A DNA stretch of 8,234 nucleotides from Pseudomonadota bacterium (lineage in GTDB: Bacteria; Desulfobacterota; Syntrophia; Syntrophales; JADFWA01): NCBI GenBank assembly GCA_030610915.1, contig JAUWQS010000058.1, positions 1-8,234 of the forward strand, given 5' to 3'. Position numbers and translations under genes: made by a program. The notes under the pieces were generated by a model. The model had not been told where the DNA came from. It ran no database searches and saw only the letters and a list, made by a program, of their open reading frames with translations. Every line of letters begins with the position of its first letter. The first letter of the stretch is position 1. Positions 1-5,596 of the stretch are shown piece by piece.

Positions 1-60
1 GCAGTGATCTTTGTGCTGCTGCTTGTGGCCGGGTTTATATTGCTTGGTCTCCACCTGTAA
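1..60 (+). CDS. 3' end of a membrane-protein gene (partial)
   Basis: Frame 1 is open from the window edge to a TAA at 58-60 and encodes 19 residues, almost all hydrophobic (VIFVLLLVAGFILLG, then LHL). This reads as a C-terminal transmembrane helix with a very short tail. The next gene starts 19 nt downstream on the same strand, so the two are probably co-transcribed. In related bacteria nlpD-like genes often sit in surE/pcm-type clusters that can include small membrane proteins, but 19 residues are too few to name the family. Coding status is inferred from the hydrophobic bias, the clean stop and the tight spacing. Confidence 0.6.
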   Translation, partial: AVIFVLLLVAGFILLGLHL

Positions 61-79
61 CCGGTGGTAAGGATCTGTT

Positions 80-838
80 ATGAATAGTAACAATTCACTA
101 AGAAGAGCATTATTGTTTCTGATAATATTTATGTTCATTCCCGCTTGTGCGGCACATTTTAAGGAATCAGTGCCTGCAAATGGTGTGTACCATTGCGTAA
201 AAAAAGGTGAAACCCTCTGGAGAATCGCCCATTCATATGATGTTAATATCCAGGATCTGGCTGAGATAAACAATATAACAGATACCGGTCTTATTGAAAC
301 CGGAAGCATTATTTTTATTCCCGGCGCCGATATGATCGCGGATATTAATCCCACAGTGAAGAGCCCGCAGACCCCTGTTAAGAATAGGTTGATTTCTTCA
401 AAGAAGGCGCCGCCGAAACGGTATGTAAAAGATAAGGCAAGATACAAACCAAAGATCAGGTTTGAGAGAAAGCGTTTTATATGGCCGGTAAAGGGCAAGG
501 TGATTTCAAGGTTTGGTATTCAGCCGAATGGCATGAGATATAACGGGATCGACATAAGCGCAAGAGAGGGCACGTCTGTTGCGGCCGCTGCGAGCGGGAA
601 GGTAATCCATTCCGCTCCGCTGAGATATTTTGGAGATACGATTATAATAAAGCATAAAGATGGATACGCAACCGTTTATGCCTATCTTAAAGGCAGGATG
701 GCGAAAGTGGGAGATAGCGTTAGCAAGGGTCAGCAGATTGCTCTTCTCGGAAAACCGCAAAACGGCAAGAGGAATTGTCTTCACTTTGAAATCCGGCAAC
801 GAAACAAGGTCAGAAACCCTCTTTTCCTCCTTCCGTGA
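80..838 (+). CDS. NlpD-like lipoprotein: LysM plus degenerate LytM (M23) domain
   Basis: The 252-residue product has a charged N-terminus, a hydrophobic stretch (about 10-20) and a lipobox-like IPAC with Cys23, which suggests a lipoprotein. A LysM peptidoglycan-binding domain spans about 37-81 (GETLWRIA, ending IIFIPG). A basic, proline-containing linker follows (about 95-132), then a LytM/M23 domain (about 134-252) starting FIWPVKGKVISRFG. The zinc ligands of active M23 enzymes are mostly lost: the HxGxD motif reads YNGID (Tyr154, only Asp158 kept), the usual His in the YAHL stretch is Tyr202, and the HxH motif is CLH (Cys233, His235). E. coli NlpD and EnvC are degenerate in a comparable way and activate cell-wall amidases at division, so a regulatory role in daughter-cell separation is the best inference. 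AAGGA lies 6 nt before the ATG and supports this start. The usual length fits the NlpD family. Confidence 0.88.
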   Translation: MNSNNSLRRALLFLIIFMFIPACAAHFKESVPANGVYHCVKKGETLWRIAHSYDVNIQDLAEINNITDTGLIETGSIIFIPGADMIADINPTVKSPQTPVKNRLISSKKAPPKRYVKDKARYKPKIRFERKRFIWPVKGKVISRFGIQPNGMRYNGIDISAREGTSVAAAASGKVIHSAPLRYFGDTIIIKHKDGYATVYAYLKGRMAKVGDSVSKGQQIALLGKPQNGKRNCLHFEIRQRNKVRNPLFLLP

Positions 839-851
839 TATGATGTATTTG

Positions 852-1115
852 GTATCAGCTCAATAAATAGGGGCAACCCCAATATGTAAGAGTGATTGTG
901 AATCTTAGCCATTCACGGCTTGAAACTTGAAATTGGAAATTTGGGAGAGATGAAACGAATTTACGAGTTGACAGACTTCGGCGTGAGCTCAGCCGAGCAG
1001 TACAAAAGCATGAAGGCTGAATTTCTAATTTCTAATTTCAATGTTCGGTGAACGCTTATCGTGGTTCGAGACCAACACTTTAAAAATGTAATCCCCCTAT
1101 TTATTGAGCTGATAC
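852..1115. mobile_element. Intact 264-bp MITE (copy A)
   Basis: The element is bounded by perfect 22-bp terminal inverted repeats: 852-873 (starts GTATCAGCTC, ends AATAGGGG) and its exact reverse complement at 1094-1115. The 9-bp direct repeat ATGTATTTG flanks it at 843-851 and 1116-1124, a clear target-site duplication. No reading frame inside is long enough for a transposase, so it is non-autonomous. The interior has a GTGAAT/ATTCAC hairpin (898-916), a small GGGG-CAA-CCCC hairpin at the left end, and inverted A/T-rich tracts built on GAAATTR. Its reverse complement matches the copies at 7741-7941 and 7963-8233 over most of their length. It begins 13 nt after the nlpD-like stop codon. An 8-9-bp duplication fits several DDE transposase families, and I cannot name the one responsible. 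Confidence 0.9.
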
Positions 1116-1130
1116 ATGTATTTGTGTGTA

Positions 1131-1202
1131 ACTACTCAACCACAGATTCACACAGATGACCGCAGATTGGTTTAAATACAAAGAAATCACGTGACTACTC
1201 AA
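1131..1202. repeat. 54-bp segment flanked by 9-bp direct repeats ACTACTCAA
   Basis: ACTACTCAA occurs at 1131-1139 and again at 1194-1202, bracketing 1140-1193. The enclosed sequence starts CCACAGATTCACACAGATG, a type of ACAGATT-rich intergenic repeat. The 9-bp size equals the target duplication of the neighbouring MITE. The inserted piece has only weakly complementary ends (CCACAGATT against CACGTGATT), so it may be a decayed insertion or a simple duplication. Confidence 0.45.
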
Positions 1203-1211
1203 GGTGGATAG

Positions 1212-1427
1212 GTATTAGCTCAATAAATAGGGGTAAACCCAAGCATGTAGGGCAGCATCTTATATGCCACCATCTCCGGTGGGGTATAAAGGTTACGCCT
1301 TTGAGCTTTGCACAGCCCCTGTAGTCTCCATATTCACGTAACACAGTATGACTGAAGCACATGGAAGGCTGAAGCCTTCCGCTACATGCTTCTGCCATAT
1401 GCCTTCCGCTATTCATTGAGCTGATAC
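1212..1427. mobile_element. 216-bp MITE with the same termini but another interior (copy D)
   Basis: The left end (1212-1233) differs from the copy-A terminus at one base (GTATTAGCTC instead of GTATCAGCTC). The right end (CTATTCATTGAGCTGATAC, 1409-1427) keeps the terminal 19 bp with one change. GTGGATAG flanks it at 1204-1211 and 1428-1435, an 8-bp target duplication (9 bp if the shared G is counted). The interior is not recognisably that of copy A. It has a second inverted repeat, AAGCATGTAG (1241-1250) with CTACATGCTT (1382-1391), and a perfect-arm palindrome GGAAGGCT-GA-AGCCTTCC (1363-1380). Smaller hairpins are CCACC/GGTGG (1267-1282) and AAAGG/CCTTT (1288-1302). No transposase gene is present. 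The shared ends imply the same transposase moved it. Confidence 0.85.
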
Positions 1428-1460
1428 GTGGATAGGCTGAAAGCTGTTAGTCTCTTAATT

Positions 1461-1542
1461 GGTAACCGTTCACGGTTTACAGTTATCGGTTCACGGTTGG
1501 AAAAAACTGTGAACTGTGAACCGACAACCGTGAACGGTTACC
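1461..1542. repeat. 82-bp hairpin repeat flanked by TTAATT
   Basis: A 17-bp perfect inverted repeat pairs 1461-1477 (GGTAACCGTTCACGGTT) with 1526-1542. After a bulge of about seven bases on the left arm, TCGGTTCAC also pairs with GTGAACCGA, giving a stem of roughly 26 bp. The hairpin is bracketed by direct copies of CTTAATT (1454-1460 and, sharing the last stem base, 1542-1548), which looks like a short target duplication. The core AACCGT-TC-ACGGTT is itself palindromic and recurs in variant form in the other intergenic repeats. It may be a REP-like or small insertion element. No coding capacity. Confidence 0.7.
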
Positions 1543-1644
1543 TTAATTGTAAGGTTCTTGCGGAAATGGCAAAAATACAAATATCTAAACGGGAAAGGGT
1601 TAAACTTTTGACAATAGAGTTAATGGCACTTCTGTGGCGTTGAT

Positions 1645-1750
1645 GTTTTGAACATTTGAAATTCGGATTTGTTTCGCATTTAGCGCTTCGAATTTCCAGT
1701 TTATCCGGGTTAGGTTTAATTATTGATTTTGGTGAACGGCTACGACTCTC
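1645..1750. repeat. Degenerate intergenic repeat, no gene recognised
   Basis: This part of the gene-free region 839-1827 contains runs such as CATTTGAAATTCGGATTTG and CGCTTCGAATTTCC. They resemble the low-complexity GAAATT/GAATTT intergenic repeats common in this type of genome. At 1733-1744 the motif TGAACGGCTAC matches part of the palindrome core in the nearby MITEs. The open frames that cross it, on both strands, have a composition typical of repeat-derived translations, with no domain or ribosome-binding site, so I do not call a gene. Confidence 0.35.
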
Positions 1751-1761
1751 TTTTGCCATTT

Positions 1762-1808
1762 TTGCCTGTCCGCCATCGGCCTCGCCTGCAAACGAGGCGA
1801 GCGGGCAA
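1762..1808. repeat. GC-rich hairpin 20 nt after the PP-loop gene
   Basis: GCCTCG (1779-1784) pairs with CGAGGC (1793-1798) around an eight-base loop, and outer sequence around 1762-1773 can pair imperfectly with GCGGGCAA at 1801-1808. It lies just downstream of the last gene of the minus-strand cluster (stop at 1828). It could slow or end transcription there, but in that direction the stem is followed by A-rich rather than T-rich sequence, so it is not a standard intrinsic terminator. Confidence 0.45.
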
Positions 1809-1827
1809 GAATTTTACAACTAAGCGA

Positions 1828-2805
1828 CTAAATAATCAGTTTTTTAATATCCTCTCTTTTTGCCGCCTTCGTGGATATTAATCTGACTGCCATTGCGATT
1901 CTGCCTTCGGCTATGACATCTTCATTGTCCGGAGCGTCACTATACGAAGCGCATATTGAGGCTGCCCGGTCAAGAGTTTCTTCGCCGCATCCGTAGGGCA
2001 CAAGGGCGACCGGCCCGGGGAAATGTTTCATTTCAATAACGATATCCCCTTCCTCTGAAAGATTACGAATTGCCGCGTTATCCTTTTTGTTCCTCCCGAC
2101 AACTATCTTTGTCTTTTCGTCTATTCTGATGTGTCTTCCGGATTTCAGAAGTTCTATATCTCTGATCTTGAAATCCTTCCTGTGATCAAACAGATCCCTG
2201 AGCCGCTTTGAAAATGCCGGATCGGTGAGAAGACATCCGCCGGCAGGACTTGCATAGTGAGTCATACCATATTCTTTGGCCATTTCCATCTGCCGTTTTC
2301 GCCCTCTTCCCTGAATATCGCAAAGCTTTCCCCTGTCAATCTTGCCTTCGGTTTCCGGAATTGTCTCGGGAAGGAGTTTTGCGCTAAGCGGTCGCAGGAT
2401 AAATCCATTATAGCCGGAGTTTTTTGCCACTATATGAAGAGCTTGTTTGTTCTGTGACATGGGGCGCTGTCCCAGGACTTCACCGGTAAACAAAAAATCA
2501 GCCCCAATCTCTTCCATTTTTTTTCCTGCTATGTTCAGCATCAGGGTATGACAATCTATGCAGGGATTCATATTCCTGCCATATCCATATCTCGGGGTCT
2601 TGAGCATGGGTATATATTCTTCCGTGATGTTGATGGCAAACAGAGGGAGTCCGATCATCTTTGCCGCTTCTGCAGGCTTCCGGGAACCAAAAAAGGGGGT
2701 TTCAAAGGCCACCCCTATGACATCGATATCCTGTTCCTGCATAACCCTAACAGCAAGTATACTGTCCAGACCTCCTGAAAAAAGAGCGATAGCTTTAACT
2801 TTCAA
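1828..2805 (-). CDS. PP-loop tRNA-thiolation-type protein (ThiI/MnmA-like) with C-terminal NFACT-R-like domain
   Basis: The 325-residue protein opens with an ATP-pyrophosphatase PP-loop, SGGLDS (10-15), as in ThiI and MnmA, which adenylate a tRNA uridine before sulfur insertion. NPCIDCH (80-86; Cys82, Cys85) and SPAGGCLLT (186-194; Cys191) supply conserved cysteines of the sort used for sulfur relay or a metal cluster. The region from about 212 to 275 (FKIRDIELLKSGRHIRI, VVGRNKKDNAAI) resembles the NFACT-R RNA-binding domain known from a group of ThiI-like proteins. It lacks the ferredoxin-like and THUMP domains of classical ThiI and the length of MnmA. RNA thiolation is therefore a family-based inference and the exact target base is unknown. 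Its ATG overlaps the upstream stop as ATGA (2802-2805), and the nearest GGGGAG is about 15 nt away, so translation is probably coupled to the LysM gene. Confidence 0.8.
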   Translation of the reverse strand: MKVKAIALFSGGLDSILAVRVMQEQDIDVIGVAFETPFFGSRKPAEAAKMIGLPLFAINITEEYIPMLKTPRYGYGRNMNPCIDCHTLMLNIAGKKMEEIGADFLFTGEVLGQRPMSQNKQALHIVAKNSGYNGFILRPLSAKLLPETIPETEGKIDRGKLCDIQGRGRKRQMEMAKEYGMTHYASPAGGCLLTDPAFSKRLRDLFDHRKDFKIRDIELLKSGRHIRIDEKTKIVVGRNKKDNAAIRNLSEEGDIVIEMKHFPGPVALVPYGCGEETLDRAASICASYSDAPDNEDVIAEGRIAMAVRLISTKAAKREDIKKLII

Positions 2806-4202
2806 TATTTTATTAAATTTACTCCCCGTTTTTTATGAAGTAATCCATGGATCTTATGATCTATGTCAAGATTGGTAAGATACGATGTACTTTTGTCTTT
2901 CGTTGTCTTTATGGCGGAAAGGTAGATGATCACACTTGGATTATTGCCCCTTTCGGGAATCGAAAATTTGAATTCATCTGAGTAGAAAGAAATATTCAGG
3001 GCATAAAATACCTTCTGAACAACCGTTTTTTTCTCTTCTCTTTCGGATACGAAAATGATTCTGGCGCCCCTTTTTTTGAATATGTCCACGAATTGCTGAG
3101 ATAATTTCTTAAAACTGATGACAACATGTTCTCCTTTGCTCTCCAATAACAGATCGGCCTTTACCGACATGTCGAAGCCATCCTCAGTTGCGTCAAATAT
3201 CTTGACCTCGGCATTTTGAGCAGGTGTGTACCCCAAAGCTGCCAATAAAGAGTTTACCAATTCCCGGTTTGTTCCGGAGTTTATCGTGGGAAAATCAGGG
3301 TCAGGAAAATTCTTGTCGGGGGCGCTTGCGATCCCGGATCCTGCCATGATCTCAGTAATTGTTAGACCGTTTTCTTCGGAATATTTCTTTATCGGATATG
3401 GGAGCAGTTCCGAGCTGTTTTTGATAAGTCTAAACCCGTGAAGAGATGGTTTCTCGTCGGTGGCTGCTTTGCTTGAGATGAGCCAGTCAAGCAGTATGTC
3501 AATCCGGGGAGTTTCTCCTACCTTTACATACTTGCCAAATTTCCTGAAGGAGTATTTATCCGATTTATTTATTATCTTTTCAAGAGCAGGGAATATTTCA
3601 TTACTGCTATCGACGAAGGAGTAGTTCCCCCAGGTCGATTCAATAATCTTCCTGATATCTTTGGGTATCTGGCTGGAAAAGTCGAGTATGCCCTTCTCCC
3701 CCCCTTCCAACTCAATAACGGGCATCATGGAACAGTTGATGGTTACCTGCCCCGCCGGAGGAATTGGGATATAATAACTCCCGCTTGTTGTAATAGATTC
3801 GCCTAATCGGTTCACCACATGCTCGATAACGGACAGACGATTCTCTGCGGGTATCAGATTTTTCCTCTCCATCTCGACGCTCTTCCCGGGGAGGAATAAT
3901 CTCTGTCCCTGATGTATTCTGTTTATGTTCTTTATCTTTGGATTGAGGAGTCTTACAGTCTTTAATTCTCTGTAAACGTCTTTACCTTTCATACCTAATT
4001 GCCGTCGGATGATATTTAATACATTATCTCCCTCTTTCACGATATAAGAATGAACTTCATCTCTGGAAACGGCCGTTTTTTTAAGTGAAAGATATGCCGT
4101 GCCCTCTTTTGCCCATAGGGAGCAGGGTGAAAGGGACAGGAGCAATAAGACCAGGATGACAGCAAAATATATTGGCGCTTGGTGACAACTTCGAGAATTC
4201 AT
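2802..4202 (-). CDS. Secreted LysM-domain protein of unknown function
   Basis: The 466-residue product has a type I signal peptide: a hydrophobic core around 11-26 and a likely cut after LWA at 31. Cys27 is preceded by Pro, so a lipoprotein signal is unlikely. A LysM domain covers about 51-106, starting YIVKEGDNVLNIIRRQLG and ending GQRLFLPG. It is longer than a standard LysM because of an inserted stretch around 71-82. The remaining 360 residues match nothing I can name. They include an alpha/beta-looking block (about 311-400) with NRELVNSLLAALGY, then DGFDMSVKADLLLE and KRGARIIFVSE. There are no further membrane segments, so the protein should be periplasmic or at the cell surface, tethered to peptidoglycan by LysM. 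GGAGG sits 7 nt before the ATG and supports the start. The gene overlaps the PP-loop gene by 4 nt and lies 79 nt after the dehydrogenase stop. Confidence 0.8.
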   Translation of the reverse strand: MNSRSCHQAPIYFAVILVLLLLSLSPCSLWAKEGTAYLSLKKTAVSRDEVHSYIVKEGDNVLNIIRRQLGMKGKDVYRELKTVRLLNPKIKNINRIHQGQRLFLPGKSVEMERKNLIPAENRLSVIEHVVNRLGESITTSGSYYIPIPPAGQVTINCSMMPVIELEGGEKGILDFSSQIPKDIRKIIESTWGNYSFVDSSNEIFPALEKIINKSDKYSFRKFGKYVKVGETPRIDILLDWLISSKAATDEKPSLHGFRLIKNSSELLPYPIKKYSEENGLTITEIMAGSGIASAPDKNFPDPDFPTINSGTNRELVNSLLAALGYTPAQNAEVKIFDATEDGFDMSVKADLLLESKGEHVVISFKKLSQQFVDIFKKRGARIIFVSEREEKKTVVQKVFYALNISFYSDEFKFSIPERGNNPSVIIYLSAIKTTKDKSTSYLTNLDIDHKIHGLLHKKRGVNLIKY

Positions 4203-4219
4203 GTGTAAACCTCCATGGG

Positions 4220-4262
4220 TTCAACGGTTCATGGTCAAAAGCTGTCAACCGTGAACCGTGTA
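4220..4262. repeat. Imperfect hairpin of CGGTTCAC type between two genes
   Basis: ACGGTTCA (4224-4231) pairs exactly with TGAACCGT (4252-4259), with further partial pairing on both sides. The repeated unit is the same ACCGTGAACCGT-like sequence that forms the hairpin at 1461-1542. It occupies most of the 79-nt gap between the dehydrogenase stop and the LysM-protein start. It could attenuate transcription or protect mRNA ends, but no T-run follows on the transcribed strand. Confidence 0.5.
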
Positions 4263-4281
4263 ATCTGCGAAATCGTGTGGA

Positions 4282-5472
4282 TTAAATTCCACTCCTGAAA
4301 TCGTCCCTTTGCAACTCCCGCGCAATAATCATTCTTCTCACCTCTGAGGTACCCGCCCCAATCTCCCAGACCTTCTGGTCCAGCAGATGTCTCGAGACAG
4401 CATATTCTGTGCAATAACCATAACCACCATGGATCTGGATTGCATCGAGAGCTATTTTTGTTCCTTTTTCACCACAGAAAAGCAGGGCCGCTGCCGAGAC
4501 ACGATCCAGGTCCGTTCCCTTTCCGCCTCTCTTGTCTTTTAGCGAATCACAATAGGAAGCTGCGCTGTATGCCATCCATTTGGAGGCCTTGTAGTCACAG
4601 TACATATCGGCAAGTTTTGCCTGGATAAGCTGGAAGGAGGCGATCGGTTTCCCGAACTGAATTCTCTCCTTGGCATATTTTAAGGACAGCTCAAGGCACG
4701 ATCTCTGCGAACCAAGTGTGCATCCGCAGAGTGTAATCCTCTCAGTGCAAAGACCACCTGTCAAGATAGCAACACCATTATTGTATTCACCGACCAGGTT
4801 TTCTTCCGGAATTTCCATATCTTCAAAGGTGATGAGGCCGGTGGGTGATGTCTTCATCCCCCATTTTTTGATCTTTTCAACGATAAATCCCTTTGTCGTC
4901 TTTGGATAAAACCAGAAGGCCGACATCCCGTGAGCCTTCTTTTCAGGATCTGTTTTTGCGTAGAACAACATAAAATCTGCGACAGGGGCATTGGTAATGA
5001 AAATTTTGCTCCCATTGATAATATACCTGTCGCCCTTTTTAACAGCCCTTGTAGTCATGCTCATCGCATCTGAACCGGCATTAGGCTCAGTAATTCCAAG
5101 GCACCCTATCAATTCACCACTGCAGGCCCTGGGCAGGATATCCAGCTTCTCTTTTTCTCCTGCATTTTTCCTGAAGTTATCAAAACAGAGTGTCTGGCTT
5201 GCGCCAACGGTCATGGAAAGGGCATTACTTACCCTTGCAATGGTCTCATAAACGAGGAGTGTCTCAACATAGCCCAGAGCAGAGCCGCCATATCTTTCAT
5301 CAAAAACTATCCCGTTTACGCCAAGTTCCCCAAGTTCTTTGAAGAGATCCTGTGGAAATTCATCTTTTTCGTATAATTCCTCCATCTGGGGTTCCAGCCA
5401 GTCACTTACCCACCGATATACACTCTCCTCGATCATCTTTTGTTCTTCTGTAAAGGTGAAGTCCAATGCCAT
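4282..5472 (-). CDS. Acyl-CoA dehydrogenase, isovaleryl-CoA-dehydrogenase-like
   Basis: The 396-residue flavoenzyme is full length for the family and should oxidise an acyl-CoA to the 2-enoyl-CoA, passing electrons to electron-transfer flavoprotein in the cytoplasm. The N-terminal helical domain covers about 5-118. The first family signature is GCLGITEPNAGSD (123-135), the beta domain runs to about 230, and the C-terminal domain carries QIHGGYGY (346-353) and IGAGTSEVRR (371-380). MCAD-type enzymes have the catalytic Glu in YEGT. Here that site is GAGT (Ala373), and Glu244 in TERITL sits where isovaleryl- and long-chain enzymes carry their base. This points to a branched or other non-medium-chain substrate, though the actual substrate cannot be read from sequence. 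AGGAGGG lies 8 nt before the ATG. It lies 124 nt downstream of lptD, with which it has no obvious functional link. Confidence 0.93.
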   Translation of the reverse strand: MALDFTFTEEQKMIEESVYRWVSDWLEPQMEELYEKDEFPQDLFKELGELGVNGIVFDERYGGSALGYVETLLVYETIARVSNALSMTVGASQTLCFDNFRKNAGEKEKLDILPRACSGELIGCLGITEPNAGSDAMSMTTRAVKKGDRYIINGSKIFITNAPVADFMLFYAKTDPEKKAHGMSAFWFYPKTTKGFIVEKIKKWGMKTSPTGLITFEDMEIPEENLVGEYNNGVAILTGGLCTERITLCGCTLGSQRSCLELSLKYAKERIQFGKPIASFQLIQAKLADMYCDYKASKWMAYSAASYCDSLKDKRGGKGTDLDRVSAAALLFCGEKGTKIALDAIQIHGGYGYCTEYAVSRHLLDQKVWEIGAGTSEVRRMIIARELQRDDFRSGI

Positions 5473-5480
5473 TGATTATA

Positions 5481-5487
5481 CCCTCCT
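5481..5487 (-). promoter_or_regulatory. Strong ribosome-binding site of the acyl-CoA dehydrogenase
   Basis: On the minus strand AGGAGGG precedes the ATG at 5472 by eight bases, close to a full Shine-Dalgarno match. It fixes the start codon. Confidence 0.8.
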
Positions 5488-5522
5488 TTTCCTTTTGTGT
5501 TTGTCATGAAATAACTGTAACT

Positions 5523-5560
5523 GTTCACCTCAGAGAGCACAGAGAAACTCTGCGGTGAAC
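5523..5560. repeat. Hairpin repeat between lptD and the dehydrogenase gene
   Basis: GTTCACCTCAGAG (5523-5535) pairs with CTCTGCGGTGAAC (5548-5560) at 12 of 13 positions, with a loop of 12 bases. The CAGAGAGCACAGAGA wording is typical of dispersed intergenic repeats in this kind of genome. It lies in the 124-nt gap downstream of lptD. No T-tract follows on the minus strand, so it is a weak candidate for a terminator and more likely a repeat or mRNA-stabilising stem. Confidence 0.55.
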
Positions 5561-5596
5561 CCTTCCCACATTTTAGTATAAGTCAACAGGTGAAAA

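Noticed and set aside
660..866. Plus-strand open frame of 68 codons overlapping the nlpD-like gene
   Set aside because: It is a shadow frame within the LytM domain, which has clear family homology in the other frame.
1195..1416. Minus-strand open frame of 73 codons ending LPLFIELIPIHLE
   Set aside because: It runs through MITE copy D and its PLFIELIP end is simply the translated terminal repeat. There is no ribosome-binding site or domain.
1428..1643. Plus-strand open frame of 71 codons
   Set aside because: Its first half is the translated 82-bp hairpin and the rest has no recognisable domain. The ATG-like start lies in target-duplication sequence.
1538..1759. Minus-strand open frame of 73 codons (KLEIRSAKCETNPNFK)
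   Set aside because: Composition is typical of translated GAAATT-type intergenic repeats, and it has neither a domain nor a Shine-Dalgarno sequence.
1762..1808. Intrinsic terminator for the minus-strand cluster
   Set aside because: A stem exists, but the minus-strand sequence after it is A-rich and lacks the T-run needed, so I list it only as a hairpin.
5475..5480. TATAAT directly before the acyl-CoA dehydrogenase start
   Set aside because: On the minus strand it lies between the AGGAGGG and the ATG, and the nearest -35-like ATGACA is about 21 bp away. It would give a leaderless message lacking the strong ribosome-binding site.
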